Assembly (NCBI GenBank): GCA_031308135.1
Contig: JAHLJT010002630.1
Location: 93,366,961 to 93,430,960 of the forward strand
From: Acheta domesticus
Taxonomy: Eukaryota; Arthropoda; Insecta; Orthoptera; Gryllidae
DNA: 64,000 nucleotides
Reading direction: 5' to 3'
Positions 10,394 to 21,689 of this stretch are shown here, in pieces. Within the stretch, counting starts at the first letter, position 1. Every line of letters begins with the position of its first letter. The notes under the pieces were generated by a model that saw only the letters and a list, made by a program, of their open reading frames with translations, did no database searches and was not told the DNA's origin. The translations under genes and the position numbers were made by a program.

Positions 10394-10928
10394 CAAATAA
10401 TAAACGATGATTCCAGTCATAATTTATATATCTTTTATTTAGTGATAGACGTTTGAATCTCAAATGTGAGATCCTTTTCAGTATCATAGTTGTTACAAGA
10501 ACAATTTTTAATAATAGTTTTAAAAGTCAAATTTTGTCGAAAAATCTCAAAATTCTCTCTATTTACTATAAATATGTTCTTAATGGATTGCCTGTAACTA
10601 TTTAAGGTTGTCACACATGTTAATAGTCTAATTATTAATTAATTACATGTTAATTAACATTTATGACATAACCTTATATAGGTAGTTACGGTAATCCATT
10701 AACAACTTATTATACTCGTAGTAACATAGATTTTGCATTTTGAGAATTTAAAACATATAAATTTGACTTTGTTACTGTTAACAACTGTAAAAATTGTTTC
10801 TGTAACAACTATGCATTTTCAGATACTAAAGAAGATTTCACTTTTGAAATTAAAACAATTTCATTTTTGAAATTGAAACGTCTATCATTAAATAAAAAAA
10901 TATAACTCGAATCATCGTATATTATTTG
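10394..10928. mobile_element. Foldback element with ~240-bp inverted arms
   Basis: The left arm (from CAAATAATAAACGATGATTC) is mirrored by the right arm (to GAATCATCGTATATTATTTG). Matching blocks run inward: TTTATTTAGTGATAGACGTTT, CATAGTTGTTAC, AAAGTCAAATTT, TTAATGGATT and AAGGTT. The centre is near 10,660. The whole element folds into one imperfect hairpin with no coding content. The arms have diverged by roughly 15-25% by eye. Confidence 0.8.
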
Positions 10929-11755
10929 ATAGATATTAATCCAGTGATCTCTGAACACATTTAAACTGTTTTACATCATTTACATTTACATTAAAACTGT
11001 TTTAAATCCAGTAGTTCCAATTTAGTTCAGTTGTATTACAGAAGAGATGTTGGCATTGGAGCCACTGCCTGGCGCAACTAGGGGGAAGATATTTACGTAC
11101 TGCGATGCAGATACGAACGATTTAAATAACACTGTTAGATCCAAGAAGCATTTCGCAGGTGCTCAGATGCGCAGGAGATATACGTGCTTCCAAAATAGTT
11201 TTTGTTTTCAAAGGACACTATTCATTGGCCAACGAAGCGTTGAGTCATCTCATAAGAAATTTCGTAAAGAAAGTTGTTGGAATTAGAGATTTGTTTTGCT
11301 GGACGACATCATTAATCATTTTGAGTCAGAAAAATAGTATGTTTTTTTAACGGAATCGTGCAGATACAAACTTTGAAAAATTAGATGTCGTCAAAGCTAC
11401 TAAAAAATGTTTCGTTGGCAATATCCGGAAATTATTGAAAGACTTTTCGATCTCTAAATATCATCGGAAACGTTCCTATTCCTGAGTAGGGATTGTTTAA
11501 AATTACCGGCGTTAGACAACAAGACAAGCACAGGAAATCAAAAGTGAAAGTCTTACTCCAACGCCTGGGATTGAGGAAGACGATTCAGCGGACATTGCTG
11601 GGGGAAAGGGGATCTCATGACGTAAAGAGGTTTATTTTGGATAGACTTTCGAATATAAAACGGCAATATATTCTCACAGCGGTGTTTGAACAGGGCTCGC
11701 TTGTGACACACATTAACACTAATCTAATTCGGGGTTCAGAAAGTTACATCTACAC
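10929..11755. other. Spacer, nothing recognised
   Basis: Open frames such as 11,493-11,786 were inspected. I saw no family similarity and no supporting splice sites. Confidence 0.45.
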
Positions 11756-11761
11756 ACTTAT

Positions 11762-12133
11762 GCGGATTCGATGGTGTGACGGTTAGCGTGCCGGACTGTC
11801 ACGTGCCGGACTGTCATACCCAAGTTCGCGGGTTCAAACCCGATCGAAGCCGTGGATTTTTAAGGGCGAAAAAATCCTTCGTACGCCTTCCGCGGAGGGG
11901 AAGTAAAGCCGGCTGGCCCATGTTAGTAGATTTACTTGCATGTAAAAGATCCTCAAGCCTAAATGACGCCTCTGAGCTAAATTAAATCGCCTGTTTCGTC
12001 GCCCGAGACAATACCTTCTTTCTCCGCTAGGTGAAAGGAGCGTAGCGAAATTTGCGTGGTCAGACGGAAGAGCGGGCCTGATGGCCCGAGTCTCGCCACG
12101 TAAAATAAGGCATTAACTAACTAACTAACTAAC
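11762..12133 (+). repeat. SINE family 4 (tRNA-derived), TAAC tail
   Basis: The tRNA-like head reads TGGTGTGACGGTTAGCGTG to a B box in GCGGGTTCAAACCCGATC. The body has GATTTTTAAGGGCGAAAAAA, CATGTAAAAGATCCTCAAG and CTGATGGCCCGAGTC, and ends in (CTAA)n. An inverted, longer copy is at 52,335-53,302. A 22-bp block within the anticodon region is partly doubled here (TGCCGGACTGTC twice). Confidence 0.88.
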
Positions 12134-13014
12134 ACACTTGGATGAGGCACAAGAGGGAGCTATGCGGGTAGGGAGGTAGGGTGGATTCGACTTAAATGAA
12201 TACTTAGATAAAAACTTATATTCATGTGGAAATGATATTTTGCGGTATCGAAGAAGTCTGGATCCACACTTTTCCGGTCTGTCCCTAAAACAAATCCAGG
12301 AAAATGGTTGGGGATGGACAGCGGAGGGTCCAGAATTTCAGGGAGAGAGCAATTGCAGTTCAGATACATATTTTTGAATTGTTATCTTGAAATAAAAAAA
12401 AATGTAGGCGTGTATTCCTAATGGGAATACTACTTTGGATATTACACTACTAATGAAATATGCATACTTATTATACATACATATTATTTTGAATAAATTG
12501 AATAAAATTACAACAAATGGGTTGGCGTTGTGGTGGGCTTGTGCCCCTTTGTTCTCTCTCTCATGGCTCCATTAAGAATGGCACTTCTTATAAAATACTT
12601 CAAAAATACGGAAATACGTAGTGATTAAAAACGATCGTCTTTGCAAATAAAGCTCTAGGCTCCGAAGTTATCACTGGTCATTTGGTAAGAGAATTACATC
12701 GCAGAGGGATTACATTCTTTACATTATTCGCATTAGACTTTACAACGCTCAATGGAAAGTACCCAGAATTCTGTTATTTCTGTACTTCCTCAAGAAGCGT
12801 AATCTTATCGTCATATTAGTAAACTTTCAGTAGGGGGAGAAGGATATTTGAGAAACAACTATTAATAAGACTTCGACATTACTACATGTAACTTGCATAA
12901 TGTAAAACATAGTATCAGAACGATTTCTATTTCACCAGCAACGCTACCACAGAGCGGATAAACAGGTGAACGTCATACCCAAAAAGCAACTTTCAAAATA
13001 AACAATATTGCTCT
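12134..13014. other. AT-rich DNA, nothing recognised
   Basis: No feature seen. Confidence 0.45.
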
Positions 13015-13440
13015 GCTACCTTTCTAGTCATATCTCAGGCCTTCGATAAGGTATGGCATAAGGGTCTCCTGTGTAAACTTAAACACTACTACCTCGCTCA
13101 TATTTTGTTATCTTTCAACTCTATCTTTCAGATCGATATTTCAAAATTAAATATCAAAATGAAATCTCAGACCTCCTTCCTATAAAATCCGGAGTACCAC
13201 AGGGTTGCGTCTTTGGACCAGTACTGCGGATATTCCGGAGAATGAAAATACAATTATGGCTACTTTTTCCGTCGTTACACCGATACTGTCTTCTAAAAAC
13301 GACCTTCAAGGAACATCACAAAAACTTTAAGATCACTTTATCACATTGAAGAATGGTACGCAAGTGGATCAAAAATAAATGAGAATAAATAAGCTCATAT
13401 TATTTTCACACCAGGAAAGAAACTTATCCGCTTGTTATAA
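13015..13440 (+). pseudogene. LINE reverse-transcriptase relic (Jockey-like)
   Basis: Across shifting frames the translation gives AFDKVWHKGLL, then LLPIKSGVPQGCVFGPVL. These are the AFDKVWH and SGVPQGxxLGP blocks of the reverse-transcriptase palm of Jockey/CR1-type non-LTR retrotransposons. Frames break repeatedly and the YADD block is not intact, so this is a short dead fragment. Assignment to Jockey versus a sister clade is uncertain. Confidence 0.8.
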
Positions 13441-13454
13441 CCCAATAAAAAAAC

Positions 13455-13640
13455 ATTTCTCCCTTTCTTTCTCTTCCTCTTCTTTTCATCTTTTCGTTCT
13501 ATTCCTAACCTAAATCTCTCTTTCTCCTCTTCCCGTCACTCCCTTTGTCATTTATTACTGTTTTCCTCTCGCTCTTTCCATTTTTTCTCTTCTTAACTAC
13601 TTTTATTCCTTCCCCCTCCCTGTCATTTTTCCCTTTAAGT
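13455..13640 (+). repeat. Polypyrimidine tract
   Basis: A C/T-dominated stretch of low complexity; open frames in it are meaningless. Confidence 0.8.
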
Positions 13641-13978
13641 TATAGGCGGCGTCCGTCGCCTAAAACAAGAGGGAGAAGCCGACTACATTTCTAGACTTCT
13701 AAATGTCTTATTTTAATAGTAAATGAATAAAACATACAAGGTGAATGAAATAACTTTAATGAAACAATAAATATCGCTGGTTTTATTTTGAACCGTTTAC
13801 GTTGTCGCCAGATAGTTTGGAGAGCCTCTTACCCACTTCTTGTGAATCAATTCCCCAAATTATGAGTTTAAAAAGGGAGAAATAGGAATCGATCACATTC
13901 ACGGAAATAAAATGTTTTATTACATCAAGCTCCGGGGTCCGTTTCAAAATTTTCATTGGGACCTCGGCTCTCCCTGGC

Positions 13979-14735
13979 CTCCTTTGCTTTCTCCCCGTTC
14001 CTTTCGCTTCTCTAACCTTAATTTCCTTCCCTCCTCTTCAACTATTTTTCTTTATCATGTATCCTTATTTTTCTCTTCCTTTTTTCTTTCTCTTCCTAAC
14101 CCATTTTCTCCCTTCCTTCTACTCCACTCTTTGCTATTCCTTGCTATCTTTCTCTCCCGTAACCCCTTCTTCTCCAAACCCAGTTCCCTTTCCCTCTCTC
14201 TTTATTTCTCCCTCCCTCCTCGTATCCCATCTCTCTTTTCGCCATTTCTTGCTATCTTTCTCTCTTCAAATTCCTACTTCTCTTTCAAGCCTTCTTCTCT
14301 TTCCATCTCTCTCCTCCCCCTTTAGCCACTTCCTCTTCCCCTTCTCTTCCTAACCTACTTCTCCCTCCTTCCTCTTCCTCATCTGTCTTTTCGCCATTTC
14401 TTGCTATCTTTCACTCTCAAAATCCCTACTTCTCTTTCCGTCTCTCTCCTTCACCTTCTATCTCCCTTTCTCTTCTTCTTACCCTTCCCCTCCTAATATA
14501 CTTCTCCCTCCACCCTCTTCACCCCACTCTCTTTTTGTCCTTTCTTGCTATCTTTCTCTCTCCAAAGCCATTTTCTCTTCCAACCTACTTCTCCCTCCGT
14601 CTCTCACCTTCCCCTCTCCCTGTCCTTTCTCTTTCTCTTCTCTTCCTAAGCTACTTCTCTCTCCGTCTCTCACCGTCCCCTCTCTCTGCCATTTCTCTTT
14701 CCCTCCTCTTCCTAACCTCTCCCCTCTCGTGGGCA
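13979..14735 (+). repeat. Long polypyrimidine minisatellite
   Basis: About 750 bases of nearly pure C/T. A degenerate unit (CCATTTCTTGCTATCTTTC with TTCCTAACCTACTTCTCCC) recurs every 100-150 bases. It abuts the CpG island at 14,740. Such tracts can form triplex DNA. Open frames on both strands are composition artefacts. Confidence 0.88.
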
Positions 14736-14739
14736 CTCG

Positions 14740-15105
14740 TGGTGGCTGTGGAGCGTCGGAGGCGGGCGCGCGGAGAGCGCAGTGGCTCCGCGAGAGAAAT
14801 CTTCCTATGACGCGGACAGAAGCGCCGGCGGCGCGGCGCAGCGCGGGGCGTTATATCGGGCGGGTGAATGGTCGGCGGGCGGGGCGGGGCGGGGCGGGGA
14901 TGGGCGGGGCGGGGCCCTTAGTCATGCGGAGAATCCGAGCGCTGCGGGGCTAAATCGGTCCCTCGCAACGGCTGGGCCGGGCGTGGGTCGCCCCCCCCCC
15001 CTTCTCCTGTCCTCCGCTCGCGGCGCAGACGAACGGAGGAGCCGGACACACGGCGCGCGGGCGTTGGCAGAAGGGACACTCGCCTCTCGGAAAGATCCTC
15101 TCTCA
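14740..15105. promoter_or_regulatory. CpG island with GC boxes, candidate promoter
   Basis: A sharp rise in GC and CpG inside AT-rich DNA. At 14,879-14,925 five to six GGGGCGGGGC-type GC boxes are packed together. A TTATAT/ATATAA element lies at 14,850-14,857, and a C12 run at about 14,990. It resembles a housekeeping promoter or first exon. Direction is unclear: no adjacent coding exon was recognised on either strand, and the minus-strand DH exon lies 14 kb away. It could also be part of a GC-rich repeat. Confidence 0.5.
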
Positions 15106-16540
15106 GAATCGACTTCGTTTTTTCGAACTATTTCTTTACCTTTTCCGATCGCCTTTACATGACGTTTACTTGCGGGTTCGGAGTAAATTGAATGGCTCCT
15201 TGTATTTCAATATAAATCAAGCTTCCTGTAGTAGATAAATTGGGATATTCTGATACACTACGTGATAAAATGTCAATATTATACGATTAATCGTATACGT
15301 ATGCTGATAGAAAATATGACAAAGTGTTAAACAGGCGATCGGATAAGATAAATTATTGTACGGTTATATTACATGCAGCAAAATGACTATTATGTGATTG
15401 TTAGTAATTATATACTCGTGCTAACGTGAACTTACTCGTGAGTAATCAACGTATTTGTATGTAACGATTTATTTAGCTAGTTATAAGATAAATTATGTTT
15501 TATTCTAGAAAATAATAATAATAATATAACATTTACTCTAAAAGTTACAAATTAAATAAACATTAATTGTCAATACTTTTATTTCACCAGAAGGAAAATT
15601 CAACGAGTTCATTAAAAGTTGACTGCACCAGTTATTCTTTTTCAAATACAGAAAAAGTAAGTTTGTACGAAGATGTTTCTTCAAAACGAGCATCATTGAG
15701 ACATCGTATTGTCTAAGAGTGGTGTTATTGGCATTCAATTGATTAATATTTTAATTTCTTTGCATAACGTTCAACTACATGATCTACAATGATGTAGTAA
15801 CATTTTAAAACCGAAAACTTGCGCTTTTATGAATTCATAAATGCATTAAGATTTGTACACCCTCGTTGTGGAAATTATGTTGTACCATAAACAAAACATT
15901 TAATGTTTACATTTTAAAGAATGATATTGAATTAATTGTAATACATACAAAATCCAAAGATATTATAGTCATATGTAAAAAAGGAAATGATGTGCGATTG
16001 TGATTACGTGAATTACCAGTGCCGGTGTCGTATTAATTACACCGAATGCCTCTATGTACACGTAGAATGTAGTACACCACGACTGTCGATTCTACTCAGG
16101 TAAAAATGCCGACATGTGTACTAACAGGAAACTATTAATTTTCGTACTTCTGGACATCAACCAACCTACGATTATGAGTTCATAATTAAATTCGTTGTTA
16201 CTACTGTATTTCAACAATTTTTATTTATATTGTTATTAATAATGAAGGAAGCTATACAGAAACGGTGTCTCATTGAACTATTAGAATGAAAAACTGGTAC
16301 TGGCTGGTTTACCAATAAACTGATCCTGGGATAAAGTCTACGAAGTGCAAAGAAGACTAAAGATTTACAGAATCTGGTGGTATCCTAGTCAAGTTAACAC
16401 AAAGGATTTATAAAACCGGAAGGAAATAGAGCTAATGAAAAGCAAAGACAAACAAAAGTGAGAGGAATTTCTGGTTTGCTCCTGGAATAGTTAACACTTC
16501 TTACTAGCTGCTTTTCCTGTAATGTGTCTGACAACTTACG
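15106..16540. other. AT-rich DNA, nothing recognised
   Basis: No coding, RNA or repeat signal that I can support. Confidence 0.5.
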
Positions 16541-16544
16541 CTAT

Positions 16545-16935
16545 GAGACGGAAGACAGTGGTCCTGGATATTATAGCCTCCTATATTATTTCAGTAGTCA
16601 CCTATCCTTTGCGACTCTCATATGGAACCAATCTTTATAAATGAGGTCTCTAAAGAAAGATAATTTCATGGAGACGTGACGAATTGCAGTTAGACTTTAA
16701 AAATATGAAGGATTTTTTTTAAAAAAGCATATAAATATTCATGTAAAATGCAACCCGCAACACACACCACAAATTTAAAAAATCTATTTCGTTAAATAAC
16801 TCCTAAATGAAGCGTTTTAGGGTCTTGAAGACCCAAATTTTGAGGCTAAAGGTCTCAAAGAAACGTTCCTCACACCCTAATCTACAGGATGAGATCTTCT
16901 TGAACATTCTATTACATTTTTGCTGGTTCGACGCT
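16545..16935 (+). repeat. Dispersed repeat related to the Helitron-like element
   Basis: The first ~220 bases match the reverse complement of 2560-2770. The next ~150 (GTTAAATAACTCCTAAATGA, GCGTTTTAGGG, CAGGATGAGAT, TTACATTTTTGCTGGT) match 5765-5880 inside the Helitron-like element. I infer a fragment of the same family without its termini. Confidence 0.68.
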
Positions 16936-18045
16936 TCTCGATTCTACCCGACCTGTTCAGAGCCTGTAGAATCTGCAACTGTATGCGAAATTACTGCTTA
17001 TTTGATAATCTACGCGACTGAATTACACACTCTTTGCTCGATAATAAAGTTAAATAAGAATAGTTTGTATTGACAAGGGTGTATTATATTGTTATCAATT
17101 ACAAGGTGACATATACAACCAGTGACGGAGGATAAGAGGGTCTTGAAGAAAACATGTATTATAGCTTTAATATGAAAATGGAAAAATAAGAAGCAGGGTT
17201 GGGTATAGCATGCGGGAGTTCTCGCACCGGTACGCTAGTTTGAATGAATTCCCTGCAATTTTTGGCACCCTGTAGAAAGAGAAGGTGAACCGTGACGGCG
17301 TCGAGTGGAACGTTAGCAAAACTATGCATAGATCTATTTTAGAATCACTCCAATTTTTTTCCGACTTGGACCGTCAAGAAGGTAGATTTAAAGAGGTTAG
17401 CGAAGCTTCTGAGAGGTAGGCCGGGAGGAAGTTGCCAAAAGATGTGCGGATTAAGTAGCAAGTGAAGACATGTTGAAAATGGCTGGAGAGAAATTTACTC
17501 GAAATTTTCGTCGAGCAAAAAATAAAAGCGAGCAGGATGTTGAAAGAGGTTGCGCTGTCCTGCGTAAACTCGAGAGATAAAAATCACAAACTAAGAATTT
17601 TTTTAACTTCTCGTGGGTTTTGAACATCTGGCATTTGTGGGACCTATGTTTTCCTTGATTCAATACATTTACAACAGCATCAATCAAAAGACGAAAGCTT
17701 TAAATGATCTTTCATGAAGCTTCTCTACATCTGAAAAGTTTGTGAGCATAACTGAACAAAAAATTATACTTTTTAAATTGTGTTAAAATAACTCTTTATC
17801 AAAACGCCTCTATTGACACATAATCAAAATATAGTTTTGATAGCGCACAAGGTCGTCAGCTGCTTAACATTAACATTATTAATATTTGTTACTAGTTGAG
17901 TTATAGGTTACTAACCACTTTCACTTTTAATTAACCCAAGCCCAAGTTCATCGTGTTCGATAATATTTTTTCACTTTTGCGAACCAAAATTGGTTTCGGA
18001 GGGGTTGTCCGTCAATCAGTTAGTTCTTTCGTAGCGCACCAGAGA
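16936..18045. other. Spacer, nothing recognised
   Basis: Contains the tail of the preceding repeat, then DNA without recognisable features. Confidence 0.45.
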
Positions 18046-18182
18046 TGTGTCCGATTGATTGATGTTTTCGGGAACGTCAACTGCTATGGTCATTATTCTC
18101 GTTACTACGTAAATGTTTCTACTCCGGGAGGTGGAGGTGATTCCTTCCTCGCTAAGTGGTAAAATCAGATGCCGACCTAACA
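18046..18182 (-). repeat. SINE family 1, 3' fragment
   Basis: It begins with the GATTGATTG tail, then has the body motifs CGTCAACTGCTA, GGGAGGTGGAGGTG and ATGCCGACCTA. It is truncated where the next, opposite copy begins. Confidence 0.75.
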
Positions 18183-18185
18183 CAC

Positions 18186-18700
18186 CGGCATTGCATCAAC
18201 TGACGTCACTGCAGTCCCTCTGACCGGGAGGTTCTAGGTTCCAGTTCAGCAGCAGGATTTTTGACTCTAGCTTGTCAGCTAGGTCGAATTCAGTCACTGT
18301 CTGGAGGAGAATTCTAGCGGCCGGCTGCTCTGATCGGTAGTTTTCCGTGGTTTCTCCAGGCGAATGCCGGAGCAGTACCCTAACAAACGGGCCACGGACC
18401 GCGCGCGATCTTTCCTTCCTCTTGTTCTATCCTCACCCCTTCTCCACACACACTAACATGCACTACACTACCACACATGCCGGGAGACCAGTCGGGAGCT
18501 TAGTGCTTGTCCTGGCTGGGGCGGTGCCCCGCTGGTGGGAGATACCTGGTTGAGGGTAGGTCGGCGTCGGATCTCGCCATCAAGCGTGGAAAATGTCACC
18601 GACATCTCCACGGGAATCTCCCGAGGAAAACACGCACTACTCTTACAGGACTAATGACCTCTGTAGTTGACGCGCCAGGAATCACCAATCAATCACACCG
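18186..18700 (+). repeat. SINE family 1, near full-length copy
   Basis: The tRNA-like head (GCATCAACTGACGTCACTGC, GACCGGGAGGTTCTAGGTTC) leads to the shared body. Body blocks are GGAGGAGAATTCTAGCGGCC, GGCGAATGCCGGAGCAGTA, CACGGACCGCGCGCGATC, GCCGGGAGACCAGTCGGGAG and GGGGCGGTGCCCCGCTGG, ending in (AATC)n. The length is about 510. This is the dominant SINE of the window. Confidence 0.9.
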
Positions 18701-18701
18701 G

Positions 18702-19105
18702 CTTGCAGGGGAATCTCTCCATGTATCTCTCCCCCCGCGGGGCACTGCCTCAGCCTGGACAATCTTCGGACATTTGTGATAAATGTGTGACGCATGTAAG
18801 AATGCGTGTGCGTAAGGGGTGGGAAGAGGAAAAGGAAGAGAAAGGAAAGATCGCGCGCGGTCCGTGGCACGTTCGTTAACGTGCTGCTTCGGCATTCGCC
18901 TGGTGGTGGTCGGAGAATAAGGTAAAACTACCAGAGTGGCTGGTGGCTAGAAGTTTCCTCCAGACACGGGGTTGAATTCGACCTATAGGTCGACCATTTA
19001 GAATAAAACCCATCATTGCATCGCTTACCTCGGGAGGCGTGACGGAACCATCCCCCTCTACTCTCGAGGGAAAGATCAGGTACACTCAAGGACCGCTCTA
19101 GCAAC
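18702..19105 (-). repeat. SINE family 1, partial copy
   Basis: The body in reverse (CGGGGCACTGCCTCAGCC, AAAGATCGCGCGCGGTCCG, GGCATTCGCCTGG) lies head-on to the preceding plus copy, so the two can fold into a large hairpin. Confidence 0.82.
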
Positions 19106-19139
19106 TTAGTTCTCACGCTTGAACACTAGGATTCCGGAC

Positions 19140-19474
19140 GTTAGATAGATACAGATAGATTTATTAGTTCGCTTTGAGCTTATGCTCGGTGGCAAACATG
19201 ACAACAATTAGAATTAGAACAATAACAACCATTAACAATTAAAATTACCATTAGAATTAGAGAATGATATTCTAGTTCTAATTAATTTCTAGTTATCTCT
19301 AAATTGACTACTAGTTTCACTAACACTTCACTTCACTGTATAACGCTAATATACAATAATAATAAAAATAACAAAAACTATATATGCAATAATAATAATA
19401 ATAAATTAAGAATTACACCAAAGATAAAAGCAGTGTTAATAATTGTGATATTTATATCAGTAGTAATAATAACA

Positions 19475-19516
<42 letters not shown>

Positions 19517-19870
19517 GTAATTGTCTCAGTATTGATAGTGATCTAAATAGAATTTAGTATATTTTTAAATTTGCCTACATTAGAAGGAAGAGCCTCTAGT
19601 GCTTTTGCAGGTAGTTTGTACCAATCTACTATAGTGCGATTCACAAAGGAGAACCTATCTTTGAATGGAGAATCAGTTCTTTGCTTTCTACATCGTATTT
19701 TCCACGGATGGTCTCCTCTGCTTTTATAATCTGGTTTATGTAATCTCTTACCAATACCTGCCCATGCTGTGTCTCCTCTGTATGTCTTGTACATTATGCA
19801 TAAACGCGCCCGTTCCCTTCTCTTACATAAGGACTCCCATTTTTCTCGTTCATCAACAATGCGCCCATGA
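19140..19870 (-). pseudogene. Non-LTR retrotransposon ORF2 C-terminus and 3' end
   Basis: On the minus strand about 110 codons stay open and end at 19,543. They read DEREKWESLCKRRERARLC, then MYKTYRGDTAW, then FSFVNRTIVDWYKLP and ALPSNVGKFKN. This is the C-terminal region after the reverse transcriptase in CR1/Jockey-type LINEs (pattern RRxxARLxxxYK...R(T/I)VxxWNxLP...FKxxL). The 3' UTR runs to a (ATCT)n-like tail near 19,140 and contains AAT repeats. The 5' part is absent, as usual for truncated insertions. Confidence 0.8.
19475..19514. repeat. (AAT)n microsatellite
   Basis: About 13 AAT units within the LINE 3' UTR. Confidence 0.95.
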
Positions 19871-20426
19871 TATGAACGTTCGTCAAGGCCAGGCTGTCTT
19901 CTCCCCGTAAACCCAGACCGAGGCGGCGGCGGTAGCTCCTCAAGGCGGGGAAGTTGAGCCTCTAAGAGAGGGAACCTTCCCCTCCACTACTTTTCGCGCA
20001 TGCGCAGTGCAGGTTTTTTTTCTAACTGGTCGACCTACAGCTATGTAGCCAGCAGGGCCTTCCAACTCTTCATCGAAACCTGACACAAAGCTCGAGGGTG
20101 CTAGTGTCGCCGGGTACTGCTGCATGTTAGGATCGCCAACATCCGCACACAAAAATTGGCTAATTTGTGAGAAATACGAAAAGTGACTTCTAAATGTTCA
20201 ATTATTCATTATACACACACATAAGAAACCGCTGAAGAAAGCGCGAATATTGACGCTATCTTTTGAAACATTACGCGCCTGCTTGCGTCTCGCGAACCTA
20301 CGCAGCAGCCACGCACGTTTGAAGTAACATTGGCAGCCGTTCGTATTTTAGTTCCTGTAAGAATGTCCTACAGGAGAGCGCGCCACTGTAATGGTCTCCA
20401 CCACGTTATACGGGGATTGAAAAACC
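19871..20426. other. Mixed spacer, nothing firmly recognised
   Basis: Contains a GCGCATGCGCAG motif near 19,998 and GC-richer patches. No coding exon supported. Confidence 0.4.
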
Positions 20427-20434
20427 CTGGTAGC

Positions 20435-20929
20435 CAGCGTTGCCAGGTCGGCGGGATTCCCGCTAAATGTAGGGGTGTTTCGAAGTACTTCGCGGGAAAA
20501 ATTTGTCCTTCGCGGGCAGCGGGAAAAACAGCGGATTTTATTGACAGTCGCGGAATATCGGCGGATTTATAAATTGAAGATTTTATGCTTGATAAATTTA
20601 AAAAAATTAAAACTGAACAAGTTATTTATTTTCATAAGCAATTTTCCTTTTTAATTCTATATGCTACATTTGCACAAATTTAAAGTAAATTAATAAAATT
20701 GAATAAAATGTTACATACACAAATATTTTTGAGTTATTTCCCTATTTGATATTAAAAGTTTTGTTGTAATATGTTTCTTTATGTGCCATTATTATTCGCG
20801 GTTCTTTAGCGGAAAATTGTTTGAATTTCGCGGGATTTTGGGGGGAACTTTTAAACGACATCTAGCGGTTTTTTAGCGGGAAATGGAATTTGTGTGGCGG
20901 GTCTTGATCGTCCGCACCTGGCAACACTG
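20435..20929. mobile_element. hAT-type non-autonomous element, 495 bp, perfect TSD
   Basis: The ends are CAGCGTTGCCAGGT and, in reverse, CAGTGTTGCCAGGT. They are flanked by perfect 8-bp duplications CTGGTAGC (20,427-20,434 and 20,930-20,937). The interior has GCGGGATT-rich subterminal repeats on both sides. No transposase frame. Confidence 0.92.
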
Positions 20930-20940
20930 CTGGTAGCCAG

Positions 20941-21242
20941 CACGGTGTAAGATATATAAGTGGGTTCACTCCCGGTCTAAAACTGAAGCTAATGTGAGGC
21001 TAGTTCTCACAGTTCTCGCTATGTAAGCGCTGCGAACGACTTGGGCATTTTTGGGATAAGATGGTGATCCATTTAATAGCTTTGTAACCTCTGGTGGAAG
21101 CCACTAAATCGCGAGACGCCATCATGAATGCCCAACTCGATCGTGCGCACCGTACGGATAAGCGAGGAACTAGCCTCAAACTGGCTTCAAACATTTTGTC
21201 CAAAAGGCGGCTAGTTGACACACCTATATATCTTACACCGTG
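20941..21242. mobile_element. TIR element flanked by 36-bp direct repeats
   Basis: The ends are CACGGTGTAAGATATATAAG and, in reverse, CACGGTGTAAGATATATAGG. On the left it is preceded, and on the right followed, by a 36-bp sequence (TGATCGTCCGCACCTGGCAA... at 20,905 and 21,241) with three mismatches. That sequence spans the 3' end of the adjacent hAT element and its TSD. Superfamily is unknown. Confidence 0.65.
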
Positions 21243-21261
21243 ATCGTCCGCACCTGGCAAC

Positions 21262-21375
21262 ACTTCAGGTAGCCAGTGTCAAAAATCCTCTGCAGTCGGA
21301 ACTCGAACCCTAGAGCCTCTGGCTCAGAGTCGCTGCACAGGGAGTGGCTGCGAGCTAAACTCAGAGGTGGCAGCG
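21262..21375 (-). repeat. SINE family 1, head fragment
   Basis: AGTGTCAAAAATCCTC, then TCGGAACTCGAACCCTAGAG (B box in reverse), then a GCGAGCTAAACTCAGAGG-like A-box region. It appears to be the target into which the hAT element at 20,435 inserted. Confidence 0.65.
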
Positions 21376-21685
21376 CGGCGTCCGCGTGGGTGGAGACGGC
21401 GTTGATGAGAACGGCGCACATGTTTACTGGCATGACCCCCAGTGTGTCAGACCCTCCCAGTGGAGTCGTACCTGACGTTTCAGAGGACAATTAATCATTT
21501 TTAATTTCTTCCTACGGAGTAGAGAGAACGTTATATAGCTGCGCGAAAAAAAACGGCGAATTTTCGGCAGAAAAACTCTCGTTACAGGGCCCTGATAACA
21601 AAAAAGTGGATAAATCCAGTTGCTAAATTAGAAAATAAAATGCTGTAACACGTGATGCAGCCAGAATCCACGTTTTGTGGGTAAT
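21376..21685. other. Spacer, nothing recognised
   Basis: No feature seen. Confidence 0.45.
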
Positions 21686-21689
21686 TGAT

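Noticed and set aside
13912..14810. Open frames of 90-137 codons on the plus strand
   Set aside because: Generated by the polypyrimidine tract; Ser/Phe/Leu/Pro runs with no domain or splice context.
18186..19105. Opposed SINE copies considered as a CRISPR-like or integron-like array
   Set aside because: Units are tRNA-headed eukaryotic SINEs in mixed orientation without spacers.
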